NCBI GenBank assembly: GCA_937902445.1
Contig: CALELJ010000260.1
Span: forward strand, 1-11,046
From: an uncultured Treponema sp.
GTDB taxonomy: Bacteria; Spirochaetota; Spirochaetia; Treponematales; Treponemataceae
Reading direction: 5' to 3'
Length of the DNA: 11,046 bases
The notes beneath the pieces were generated by a model that did not search any database, was not told where the DNA came from, and was given only the letters and a program-made list of their open reading frames with translations. Both the position numbers and the translations under genes were made by a program. Shown piece by piece: positions 1-6,870 of this stretch. How positions within the stretch are numbered: the first letter of the stretch is position 1; every line of letters starts with the position of its first letter.

Positions 1-2322
1 GAAACCATTGAAACTCATTTGCCCGGATACAGAAATGAAACTGTGTCTGTAAGTTCAGATTCACCTGAAGTGGAAATCAGATTGTCCCTTGCTGACGTAA
101 TTGAAGGAAAAGAACTTGTTGTCAGCAGGACTGTACCGGAAACTGCAAGTGAAAAAGTAGGTGTTTCCACAGTCATGACAAAAGAAAAAATGCATTCCAC
201 TGCCAGCATGGGAATTATCGAAGACTGCATGGCTTCTGTAAGAACTTTGCCTGGTGTTTCCTACAGCGGAGCGTGGGGCAGCGAGCCGTCAATAAGAGGA
301 GGTTCTCCAAGAGAACTGGCAGTTACCCTTGATGGCATGTATACGATTTTTCCATGGCACTGGGGTGGAGGAAATTCAATCCTCAATCCTTCAATGATTG
401 AGACAGTGAAACTTTCCAACGGAGTTTTTTCAGCCCGCTATGGAAAGGCTTCTTCCGGACTTCTTGAAGCAACAACATTGAAACCTGATTTTGAAAAGGC
501 ACATCTCAACGCATCGATTTCCACAATGAGCGCCGATGTGTTTGCCCAGGTTCCTTTTGGAAAAAATGTCGGCGGAATGCTTGTTGGTACCCACATGACA
601 TATCTTGATCCGCTGTTCGCAATGTACAAGGCTGGCGGAAGTGATTCCCTGGATATGATCAAGCGTCCTCCATATATCCGTGATTTCTTCCTGAAGACAA
701 ATTTCAAGCCTACTCCTGTACTGGATATTTCCCTCATGGGCTTTTTTGGAAGCGATGGACTTTCCATGGATGAATCTGAGACAAAGGATGATTTCACGAG
801 AAACATACTGATGGATTATGACATCTATCAGGGACTTGCGGGACTCAACGTAAAATATCTTCCGACAGACAAAGTTCAGTTTCACGGACTTCTTTCCTAC
901 AACAGGATGTATGAAGACTTGAAGCAGAGCATTAAGGAAAGCGGAACTGTAAAATATACAGATGAATTTGCGGACAAGTATTCAGGCCTGAGCGGAGTAT
1001 CAGCAGGCAGTTCCTATTACCTTTCTGAGATAAGAAGTGATTATGCGGAAAAGATCACATCACATCTTGTAAATGGAAAACTTGAATCAGAAATTGAAGT
1101 CAACGATAAGAATCATCTCTGCTTTGGCGTAGAAGAAATAATCTCAACCAGCGACACAAAAGAAAACATCAGCATGTGGAGGGACCTCGATGCTGGAGGC
1201 AGCTGGCTTTTTGGGAAAAGTGACTGGAACAGCGAAATAGAGCAGAACTGGATGTACAACACGGCAGCCTATGCGGCATGGAATTACGGAAGCGAAAACG
1301 ATCTTGTGAATTCCGAAATTGGCATCAGAGGTGAATTTCTGACCTTGAAGAACAACAAACAGAACTACACCTTGAATATGATGCCGCAGATTTCCCCAAG
1401 AGCTTCGGTGACTTTCACACCATGGCGCGACATGGGCAATGTCAGAAAAATTTCACTTACAACCGGAACCGGCCTCTTTGTTTCCGCACCGCGCGAGACA
1501 ATGCTCATCTCCAAGGAATGTGGCATCGGCAATTATGATCTAAAACCTAATTCCGCCTTGCTTGCCCTCATCGGTGGAAATGTGGAACTTGAGAATGACT
1601 GGAAGTTCAAGCTTGAGACATATTACAAGCACTATCTTTCAAGGATGTACATGTATACGATTTCTGATGCTTCAGACGGATATTCTACTGAAACAATGAA
1701 TGTAAAATCCAATGGGCAGGGAAACGTATTTGGTATCGATGCACTGGTTGAAAAAAATGTGGGCAAGGTCTGGGACGGATACCTTTCGTATTCCTTTGTC
1801 TACACACGGTACAGGAATCCTGCAGGAATTCGTGACGATCAGAAAGTGGACATGAATGATGATGTCATGGATGAATGGTTCTATCCTGACTTCCATCGCT
1901 TCAACACAGTCAATCTTGTAAGCAACTGGCATTTTGGACAGGGCTGGACCCTTACAGTGAAGGGAACCCTTGCTACGGGAACACCAAAGAAAAAGGCCGG
2001 AGACCTTACCTGTTATGCCGCAACTATGGAAGACGGAACTGTAGTCCAGCGTTATACAAGAAGTTCGTTCTACAGCGATACATTGAGAAACCAGATTTCA
2101 TGTCCTGTGGATGTCCGTGTCTCAAAGCAGTGGACCTCCAATGGCGGCAAGGCAAACTGGGAATTCTACTTTGCCGTGCAGGACATCTTCGTGAACCTTT
2201 ATTCTCCAAAGGGAGACAAGTCTTTCAACAGCTACACAGGAGAAATGAGCGATGTTGAGGAATCCGTTGACTTCAATATTGGCGTGCCTCTTCCATCTCT
2301 CGGCATAAAGGTAAAATTCTAA
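1..2322 (+). CDS. TonB-dependent outer-membrane receptor, 5' end outside window
   Basis: This is the C-terminal 773 codons of a TonB-dependent receptor, an outer-membrane beta-barrel that imports a ligand using energy passed on by TonB. The frame is open from base 1 (E-T-I-E-T-H...), so the TTG at 19 is not a start; signal peptide and TonB box lie upstream. The first ~30 residues (GYRNETVSV..., then a beta-rich stretch) resemble the end of a carboxypeptidase-regulatory-like domain. A plug domain follows at about residues 37-160, with SIRGG at 97-101, LDG at 110-112 and an RYGKASSG segment near 146-153. The rest is barrel: alternating, aromatic-rich strands ending in VKF, a terminal Phe as expected for BAM-inserted proteins. 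The TonB motor genes follow 79 nt downstream, which suggests a dedicated partner. The ligand cannot be read from the sequence; no SusD-like gene is in view. Confidence 0.9.
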   Translation, partial: ETIETHLPGYRNETVSVSSDSPEVEIRLSLADVIEGKELVVSRTVPETASEKVGVSTVMTKEKMHSTASMGIIEDCMASVRTLPGVSYSGAWGSEPSIRGGSPRELAVTLDGMYTIFPWHWGGGNSILNPSMIETVKLSNGVFSARYGKASSGLLEATTLKPDFEKAHLNASISTMSADVFAQVPFGKNVGGMLVGTHMTYLDPLFAMYKAGGSDSLDMIKRPPYIRDFFLKTNFKPTPVLDISLMGFFGSDGLSMDESETKDDFTRNILMDYDIYQGLAGLNVKYLPTDKVQFHGLLSYNRMYEDLKQSIKESGTVKYTDEFADKYSGLSGVSAGSSYYLSEIRSDYAEKITSHLVNGKLESEIEVNDKNHLCFGVEEIISTSDTKENISMWRDLDAGGSWLFGKSDWNSEIEQNWMYNTAAYAAWNYGSENDLVNSEIGIRGEFLTLKNNKQNYTLNMMPQISPRASVTFTPWRDMGNVRKISLTTGTGLFVSAPRETMLISKECGIGNYDLKPNSALLALIGGNVELENDWKFKLETYYKHYLSRMYMYTISDASDGYSTETMNVKSNGQGNVFGIDALVEKNVGKVWDGYLSYSFVYTRYRNPAGIRDDQKVDMNDDVMDEWFYPDFHRFNTVNLVSNWHFGQGWTLTVKGTLATGTPKKKAGDLTCYAATMEDGTVVQRYTRSSFYSDTLRNQISCPVDVRVSKQWTSNGGKANWEFYFAVQDIFVNLYSPKGDKSFNSYTGEMSDVEESVDFNIGVPLPSLGIKVKF

Positions 2323-2342
2323 AAAAAAATTGAAATCCTGGT

Positions 2343-2373
2343 GACACTTCCGGAGTCCGGAGGTGTCTTATTT
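2343..2373 (+). terminator. Hairpin between receptor gene and exbB, possible partial terminator
   Basis: An 11-bp uninterrupted stem (2343-2353 with 2357-2367, one G-U pair) closes a 3-nt loop, AGT. It is followed by a poor T-tract (TTATTTAGT). It lies 20 nt after the receptor stop codon and 34 nt before exbB. The weak U-run suggests either a leaky terminator or a hairpin that stabilises the receptor transcript and sets a lower level of the motor genes. A TATAAG at 2376-2381 could be a -10 box, but no -35 box sits at the right distance, so a separate exbB promoter is not supported. Confidence 0.6.
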
Positions 2374-2401
2374 AGTATAAGAGTACTTAAGGAGAAATAA
2401 A

Positions 2402-3022
2402 ATGGAAAACGGTTTCAGTCTTATTGAATTGTTCAATCTTGGAGGTCCATTCATGTGGATTCTCCTGGCATTTTCTGTTGTTACGGTGGCAATCATCATC
2501 GAACGCACAATCTATATTTCCTGGCATGACCGCAAGGTAATACCTCTTGGAAATGAAATCATGGATCTTTTGAATGAAGGCAAAAAAGAAGATGCGGAAA
2601 AACTTTTGTCATCATATTCACACAAGCAGACAGCAGCCTCGATTTTTCTTGTTCTTTTGAAAAACGCAAAGTTTGGTGAAATGCGAATGGAACGCGCCGC
2701 AGAAAGCGAAGCCCAGGAAAGGCTCAGAAGAATGGAAAACGGATTCAACTATCTTACGGCCCTTGCATCCCTTGCACCTTTGACAGGATTCCTTGGAACG
2801 GTATCGGGAATGATCGGTGCTTTCAGACAGATCGCAAATGCAACAGATGTAAATGCACAGCTTGTTGCAGGAGGCATCTACGAGGCCCTCATCACTACGG
2901 TCTTTGGTCTTATCATCGCGATCATCGCATCCATTGCCTACAACCTTTTGATCCAGAAGGTGGACACTTTTGCCGCTGAAACATCAAAAGCCATAAATGA
3001 CCTTGTTCCAAAATTGATATAG
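2402..3022 (+). CDS. exbB: ExbB/TolQ/MotA-family proton channel subunit
   Basis: Inner-membrane subunit that, with ExbD, uses proton flow to energise TonB. It has 206 residues, about the usual size of the short ExbB form. Three hydrophobic segments fit the family topology: about 16-36, 117-139 and 160-185, with the large cytoplasmic loop between the first two. The family signature is seen in PLTGFLGTVSGMI (126-138), with the pore Thr at 133, and in YEALITTVFGL (160-170), where E161 and T165/T166 match the conserved Glu and Thr of the third helix. The start is well supported by AAGGAG at 2389-2394, 7 nt before the ATG. It is the first gene of an exbB-exbD-exbD-tonB operon, which argues for ExbB rather than TolQ or MotA. 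Confidence 0.92.
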   Translation: MENGFSLIELFNLGGPFMWILLAFSVVTVAIIIERTIYISWHDRKVIPLGNEIMDLLNEGKKEDAEKLLSSYSHKQTAASIFLVLLKNAKFGEMRMERAAESEAQERLRRMENGFNYLTALASLAPLTGFLGTVSGMIGAFRQIANATDVNAQLVAGGIYEALITTVFGLIIAIIASIAYNLLIQKVDTFAAETSKAINDLVPKLI

Positions 3023-3031
3023 GAATGAAAA

Positions 3032-3439
3032 ATGATAAAAAGGTTTTCAAGGCATAAGATTGATGACGCAGGAAGTTCCGGCTCATTGAATGACCTTTCA
3101 TTCCTGCTGATCATATTCTTCATCGTAATTGCAGGCTTCAACGTGAACAAAGGTTTCCTTCTGAACCTGCCGTCGAAAGAAAAGCCCATTGTCGTAAACA
3201 CCCAGGACATCCTGAAGTGTTCCATTTCCGGGGAAGGGAAACTGTCGCTTGATGGTTCTGAAATCGGACTTGGGGAACTTTCGGAAAAGGTTTCTGAAAA
3301 ACTTATTTCGTGGCCAAATATGACATTTCTTTTGACCATTGATCCGGAAGCATCCTATCAAAATGTGGTCGATGTGATTTCCGTAATAAGAAAACTGAAA
3401 GTTGAAAATTTTTCTTTCAGGATGAACAGGAGCAGTTGA
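3032..3439 (+). CDS. exbD: ExbD/TolR-family protein, first copy
   Basis: Periplasm-facing partner of ExbB. This 135-residue protein has a short basic cytoplasmic start, one membrane helix at about 21-40, and a periplasmic domain after it. The essential membrane Asp of the family is D21, in NDLSFLLIIFF. The gene starts 9 nt after exbB; AGGA at 3021-3024 lies 7 nt before the ATG. The next gene is a second ExbD, different in sequence, so the motor may contain an ExbD heterodimer. TolR is the alternative reading, but the adjacent TonB and receptor genes make ExbD the better name. Confidence 0.88.
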   Translation: MIKRFSRHKIDDAGSSGSLNDLSFLLIIFFIVIAGFNVNKGFLLNLPSKEKPIVVNTQDILKCSISGEGKLSLDGSEIGLGELSEKVSEKLISWPNMTFLLTIDPEASYQNVVDVISVIRKLKVENFSFRMNRSS

Positions 3440-3440
3440 A

Positions 3441-3842
3441 ATGCTAGATTTTAAAACCAAAAGAAGAAATCCGTCGATTGCAACTTCTTCAATGTCGGAC
3501 ATAGGTTTCCTTCTTCTGATTTTCATAATGCTGATATCTCTCATGAACCAGCGCTATGAAGAAAAGATAAATTATTCAGAAAGCACCACGCTGGAAAGAA
3601 CGCAGGCGGACAGCAATTTCGAAATCTGGATTCAGAACAACGGAACAGTTTCAGCCGACGGAAAAATACTGAATGAAAGAACTCTGGAAGCAGCAGTAAT
3701 AAACGCCGTTACGGAAAATCCGGGTGTAAGAATCCACATAATTGCCGACAGGGACACTCCCTATAAATACGTGAACGATGCCGTAATGGTCCTTCAGACA
3801 CTGCAGCACCGGGTAGTCAGTTTCGTGGTAAAGGAAAAATAA
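3441..3842 (+). CDS. exbD: ExbD/TolR-family protein, second copy
   Basis: Second ExbD of the operon, 133 residues, similar in architecture to the copy before it but clearly diverged in sequence, so not a recent duplication. The membrane helix spans about 21-36 and carries the family Asp as D20 (SDIGFLLLIFIM). The periplasmic part has the usual ending, with a repeated small beta/alpha pattern (VRIHIIADRDTPYKYVNDAV). The gene follows the first copy with 1 nt between stop and start; AGGAG at 3428-3432, inside the end of the upstream gene, is 8 nt before the ATG. This points to coupled translation and matched amounts of the two ExbD proteins. Confidence 0.88.
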   Translation: MLDFKTKRRNPSIATSSMSDIGFLLLIFIMLISLMNQRYEEKINYSESTTLERTQADSNFEIWIQNNGTVSADGKILNERTLEAAVINAVTENPGVRIHIIADRDTPYKYVNDAVMVLQTLQHRVVSFVVKEK

Positions 3843-3844
3843 AG

Positions 3845-4435
3845 ATGAATGTAGAAAGAATTTCAAAATATTCAAGGTTTGCACGACCGGCACTTTTCAT
3901 TCTTGTCTTTTTTATTCATGGGGCAATCATCTATATGTTCAGTTTCAAATCCGGGGAAGCTCCTGTGGAGACAGTTGATTTCAGGGAAGCGGAAGTCTTC
4001 AAGCTTGTGGACATCCAGGAATTTGTTCCGCCGCCGCCGGAAGTCAAGGAAGTTGTGACAGTATCACATCAGCCAAAGGCTTCTGAAACCATCGTGGAAA
4101 CCCAGGAAGAAGTCCGCGAAGAAAAGGAAGAGATCCTTTATCTTCCACAGCACAAGATTTCTTCCGTACCTGTAATTCCTTCACGTGAAATTCTTTCAAG
4201 GATCGAATATCCGCCGATGGCTTTGAAGCAGGGAATAGAAGCTGTCGTCTACCTTGAGCTGTTCATCGACAACAAGGGAACAATAAGAAACATAAAGGTC
4301 CTGAAGGATCCGGGTCACGGATTTGCACAGGCTGCCGTAAACGCCTTCTCGGGGATCACATGTATTCCGGCTGTTGCAAACGGAAAAGCCTGCGCCGTAA
4401 AATTCCGCTATCCTGTAAAATTCACTTTGACTTAA
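3845..4435 (+). CDS. tonB: TonB-family energy transducer
   Basis: Links the ExbB/ExbD motor in the inner membrane to the receptor plug. Its 196 residues comprise a single N-terminal membrane anchor (about 15-33), a short periplasmic spacer with PPPP at 62-65 and a Glu-rich stretch (81-97), and a C-terminal TonB domain (about 113-196: YPPMALKQGIEA..., ending KFRYPVKFTLT). H25 lies inside the anchor and may correspond to the functionally important anchor His of E. coli TonB, although the Ser four residues before it is not kept. The spacer is short compared with E. coli TonB. AAGGA at 3831-3835 is 9 nt before the start, and the gene begins 2 nt after exbD. Its stop overlaps the stop of the convergent fic gene. 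Confidence 0.9.
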   Translation: MNVERISKYSRFARPALFILVFFIHGAIIYMFSFKSGEAPVETVDFREAEVFKLVDIQEFVPPPPEVKEVVTVSHQPKASETIVETQEEVREEKEEILYLPQHKISSVPVIPSREILSRIEYPPMALKQGIEAVVYLELFIDNKGTIRNIKVLKDPGHGFAQAAVNAFSGITCIPAVANGKACAVKFRYPVKFTLT

Positions 4436-5451
4436 GACGGAATGTAGAAAGTTGCCTTTGAGGCTCCCTGCTTTTTAAGCTTTCCCTTTTCGCAAAGATC
4501 GTGGAGTGTCCGTTCAACGGTAATTTCGCTTATGTCGGGAAAGTATTCCAGTATTTCCTTTTTTGTGATTCTGCCCCCGGAACTCCAGATGTGGTCTTCT
4601 ATCATCTGGGGTTTTGTCTTTTCATTGAACTTCAGATGTTCCATGCGTTTCTCAAATGCCTCATATGATTCTATCAGAACGGAAAGAAACCAGTTTATGA
4701 AAGGTTCGTAACTGCAGTCGTTCTCGTGCCAGAGTGTGGAGGAATCAAGGAAGGCCTCATTGAATTCTTCCTGATGCTTTTCCATTATCTGCTCAAGGCT
4801 TATGTAGTTTCCAAGTGCAAAGCCATGTTTGCAGCAGCAAAGGACCGCAAGAAGACGGCTCATCCGGTATGTACCGTCGCTGAAAGGATGGATGCATAGA
4901 AAATCAAGAAGCATCATTGGAATGACTAAGAGCGGTTCAGTGCCTTTTCTTTCAAAGGCGGAATCATAACTGTCAAAAAGATCGTCCATAGCCCTTTCCG
5001 TGTCGATGGATTTTACGAAGCGGAAGGCTCCTCTGGGACTCCTGTCAAAAACCTTGTACTGTCCGCCGTTTTTTGTCCTGCAGAAGGAAAAAAGGTCCCT
5101 GTGCAGCTGAAGGATATAGTAGGGCTTGCATGGAATGTAGTCGTGGTTCTGCAGGATGTATGAAAGAACCTTGTGGTAGCCTGCCATTTCCTCTTCGTTC
5201 AAATTTCCGGGTTCCCGTTGTCCTTCTATGAGACTTGTGAAACGGGATGCAGCTGTGGTTATTCCGCTCATACGGCTGGAGGATGCTGTGGCCATGCTTT
5301 TTGCGGAATCCCTATAGCACTCAAGTTCTTTCCCTCTGGTCTCAATAAAAAGATCCTGACGGCCCTTGTACTGATAGATTTTTGTCACCTGGGCCATGAT
5401 TTCCGGCGTAAAATACTGCTTATGGTCTTCATAAAGATTGAATCTGTGCAT
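4432..5451 (-). CDS. Fic/DOC-family protein with C-terminal winged helix; core motif degenerate
   Basis: Fic proteins usually transfer AMP from ATP to a target hydroxyl. This 339-residue protein has the layout of a common Fic subgroup: an N-terminal helical region, the Fic core (about 90-262) and a C-terminal winged helix (about 282-337, TKKEILEYFPDISEITVERTL). Much of the core is typical (PYYILQLHRDLF at 110-121, LDFLCIHPFSDG at 182-193). The catalytic loop reads HPFSDGTYRMSR (188-199): the His, Asp, Gly and both Arg are kept, but the GNGR Asn and Gly are replaced by T194 and Y195. Aligned from memory with relatives, the inhibitory helix SSRIEG reads SSRMSG (58-63), so its Glu is lost; a separate TSLIEG at 72-77 fits the loose pattern but is shifted. 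The substrate-docking flap also looks short. The frame is intact. No good Shine-Dalgarno site precedes the ATG (AGG is 14 nt away), so the start is less certain; M19 is an alternative. Confidence 0.88.
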   Translation of the reverse strand: MHRFNLYEDHKQYFTPEIMAQVTKIYQYKGRQDLFIETRGKELECYRDSAKSMATASSSRMSGITTAASRFTSLIEGQREPGNLNEEEMAGYHKVLSYILQNHDYIPCKPYYILQLHRDLFSFCRTKNGGQYKVFDRSPRGAFRFVKSIDTERAMDDLFDSYDSAFERKGTEPLLVIPMMLLDFLCIHPFSDGTYRMSRLLAVLCCCKHGFALGNYISLEQIMEKHQEEFNEAFLDSSTLWHENDCSYEPFINWFLSVLIESYEAFEKRMEHLKFNEKTKPQMIEDHIWSSGGRITKKEILEYFPDISEITVERTLHDLCEKGKLKKQGASKATFYIPS

Positions 5452-5479
5452 TTTGTTAAAAACTGCCTTTTATTGCATC

Positions 5480-5508
5480 ATTTTAATAATAATGAAGCAA
5501 TAATACAA
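5480..5508 (-). promoter_or_regulatory. Probable fic promoter
   Basis: Read on the minus strand, TTGTAT (5503-5508) and TAAAAT (5480-5485) are 17 nt apart. The -10 box matches 5 of 6 consensus bases, the -35 box only 3. Transcription would start near 5473, giving a leader of about 22 nt before the fic ATG, which lacks a clear Shine-Dalgarno site. The surrounding DNA is very AT-rich, so chance matches are likely. Confidence 0.4.
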
Positions 5509-5537
5509 TAATTATTTACAAACGGAACTGATAATTG

Positions 5538-5566
5538 CTGACAGTTCAGGCTTTTTTCTATATTAT
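5538..5566 (+). promoter_or_regulatory. Aldolase gene promoter, sigma70 type
   Basis: CTGACA (5538-5543) and TATTAT (5561-5566) each match 5 of 6 consensus bases and are exactly 17 nt apart. Transcription would start near 5573, 39 nt before the start codon. The strength fits the biased codon use of the gene downstream. It diverges from the fic promoter. Confidence 0.65.
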
Positions 5567-5575
5567 TTTGCCTGT

Positions 5576-5603
5576 CGCCCTCTATAAGGCGTTTTTTTGG
5601 AGG
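5576..5603 (+). promoter_or_regulatory. Leader mini-hairpin, U-tract and strong ribosome-binding site
   Basis: CGCC (5576-5579) can pair with GGCG (5588-5591), followed by seven T (5592-5598) and directly by GGAGG (5599-5603), 8 nt before the aldolase ATG. The 4-bp stem is too short for a convincing terminator. It would sit at the very 5' end of the mRNA and may protect it, while the U-tract could serve as a ribosomal protein S1 site. Confidence 0.35.
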
Positions 5604-5611
5604 AAATTTAA

Positions 5612-6586
5612 ATGAAAGATATTTCAAAATTGCTCGATTTCAGACCAAGCATCAAGGTTGTGGATGCAACATTGCGTGACGGTGGTCTTGTAAATGACTT
5701 CTACTTCACAGAAGAATTCGTAAAGGATCTTTATGAGACAAACGTAAAAGCCGGCGTAGACTATATGGAATTCGGCTACAAGGCAGACAAGGAACAGTTT
5801 GACGTAAGCAAGTTTGGTCCATGGAAGTTCTGTAACGACGATGACATCCGCAAGGTAGTCGGAGACAATGATACAAACCTTAAGCTTGCCGTAATGGCAG
5901 ACGTTGGCCGCTGCAACTACAAGCAGGACATCCGCCCAAAGAGCGACAGCCCTGTAGATCTTATCCGTGTCGCAACATACATCAAGACAATTCCTGCAGC
6001 CATCGACATGATCGAAGATGCAAAGAACAAGGGATATGAAGTAAGCTGCAACATCATGGCAATTTCTACAAGCCAGGAATCGGACATCAAGGCAGCCCTT
6101 GACCTTCTTGGAAAATCACCTGTTGATGTTATCTACATCGTAGACAGCTACGGTTCAATCTATCCTGAAGAAATGGCCCGCGTTGCAGACATCTATACTG
6201 CAGCCGGAAAGAAATACAACAAGAAGATCGGTATCCACGCTCACAACAACATGCAGCTTGCATTCGCAAACACAATCGAATGCTGTGGTGACGGCGTAGA
6301 CTACCTTGACGCTACATACGGAGAAATGGGACGCGGTGCAGGCAACTGCGCAATGGAACTTCTTCTTGGTTTCCTCAAGAATCCAAAGTACAGCACATTC
6401 CCTGTATACCAGTTCCTTGAAAAGCACATCAACAAGCTCCGTGCAGACGGCGTAAGATGGGGTTACGAGCATCCATACCTTCTTACAGGTCAGCTTAACC
6501 AGCACCCACGCACAGCCATCGCATATACAAAGGAAAACCGCAAGGATCTCGTAGAATTCTACAAGGAAATCAGCGGTCAGGACTAA
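5612..6586 (+). CDS. HMGL-like (DRE-TIM) aldolase-family protein
   Basis: A 324-residue TIM-barrel protein of the DRE-TIM metallolyase superfamily (HMG-CoA lyase, isopropylmalate/homocitrate synthase, 4-hydroxy-2-oxovalerate aldolase). Signature elements are DATLRDGG (18-25), with the Arg and Asp of the active site; HAHNN (209-213), with the two metal-binding His; and MGRGAGN (239-245), the Gly-rich loop. The pattern is closest to DmpG-like aldolases, but the chain lacks an obvious C-terminal extension and no acetaldehyde dehydrogenase or other catabolic gene is adjacent, so the substrate is open. Arg codons are almost all CGC/CGT, and AAC, ATC and GAC dominate, unlike the AGA/AGG-rich neighbours. 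Together with the good promoter and GGAGG site this indicates strong expression. It is transcribed alone: divergent from fic and closed by a terminator. Confidence 0.88.
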   Translation: MKDISKLLDFRPSIKVVDATLRDGGLVNDFYFTEEFVKDLYETNVKAGVDYMEFGYKADKEQFDVSKFGPWKFCNDDDIRKVVGDNDTNLKLAVMADVGRCNYKQDIRPKSDSPVDLIRVATYIKTIPAAIDMIEDAKNKGYEVSCNIMAISTSQESDIKAALDLLGKSPVDVIYIVDSYGSIYPEEMARVADIYTAAGKKYNKKIGIHAHNNMQLAFANTIECCGDGVDYLDATYGEMGRGAGNCAMELLLGFLKNPKYSTFPVYQFLEKHINKLRADGVRWGYEHPYLLTGQLNQHPRTAIAYTKENRKDLVEFYKEISGQD

Positions 6587-6611
6587 TAGTTTCCGTGAAA
6601 CCCTAAATAAG

Positions 6612-6645
6612 AAAAGCCATGCACTTTGTCGTGTATGGCTTTTTT
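6612..6645 (+). terminator. Strong intrinsic terminator, probably bidirectional
   Basis: A 10-bp stem (6615-6624 with 6631-6640, one G-U pair) with loop TTTGTC is followed by TTTTT (6641-6645) and preceded by AAAA (6612-6615). On the plus strand it ends the aldolase transcript, 28 nt after the stop codon. On the minus strand the same hairpin followed by TTTTCTTATTT can end the tRNA-Val transcript. Confidence 0.88.
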
Positions 6646-6669
6646 CTTTGAAAGATGAAACTTGAAAAT

Positions 6670-6743
6670 TGCGGAATAGTAGATTCGAACTACTGACCCC
6701 CACGATGTCAACGTGATGCTCTAACCAACTGAGCTAACCCCGC
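6670..6743 (-). tRNA. tRNA-Val, anticodon GAC
   Basis: The minus strand folds into a complete cloverleaf: acceptor stem GCGGGGT/ATTCCGC, D arm GCTC/GAGC, anticodon stem TCACG/CGTGG with loop TTGACAT, and T arm AGTAG/CTACT with loop TTCGAAT. The anticodon GAC at 6707-6709 decodes GUC and GUU (valine). The length is 74 nt including discriminator A (6670). CCA is not encoded, so it must be added by nucleotidyltransferase. The gene stands alone with its own promoter and a shared terminator. Confidence 0.96.
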
Positions 6744-6760
6744 ATTTAATTACAGTTCAA

Positions 6761-6789
6761 ACTTTACCGGATAATCAGAATGAGGTCAA
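6761..6789 (-). promoter_or_regulatory. tRNA-Val promoter
   Basis: On the minus strand, TTGACC (6784-6789, 5 of 6) and TAAAGT (6761-6766, 4 of 6) are exactly 17 nt apart. The predicted start near 6754 lies about 11 nt before the tRNA 5' end. Confidence 0.65.
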
Positions 6790-6835
6790 TGGCTGTACTA
6801 AAAATACATATAGTATGTTTTTGGTTCCATTGTTC

Positions 6836-6841
6836 TATAAT
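6836..6841 (+). promoter_or_regulatory. mazG promoter -10 box
   Basis: A perfect TATAAT ends 29 nt before the mazG ATG. No convincing -35 box sits 16-18 nt upstream (GTATGT at 17 nt), so the promoter may be weak or activator-dependent. Predicted leader about 23 nt. It diverges from the tRNA-Val promoter; the two are about 50 nt apart. Confidence 0.5.
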
Positions 6842-6870
6842 GAAACATCAGAGGAAAACAAGGTTGCAAT

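Noticed and set aside
19..21. TTG at 19 as the start of the TonB-dependent receptor
   Set aside because: The frame is open to base 1, there is no ribosome-binding site, and such a start would remove the signal peptide.
5221..5238. TSLIEG (residues 72-77) as the Fic inhibitory motif
   Set aside because: It fits the loose [S/T]xxxEG pattern, but alignment with relatives places the true motif at SSRMSG (58-63); kept only as an alternative.
5173..5511. Plus-strand open frame over the fic N-terminus and the divergent promoters
   Set aside because: No recognisable domain, no ribosome-binding site, and it covers the conserved fic coding region.
6155..6703. Minus-strand open frame of 182 codons
   Set aside because: It overlaps the well-supported aldolase gene and runs through the terminator and the tRNA-Val gene; Cys/Val-rich composition is typical of an antisense shadow.
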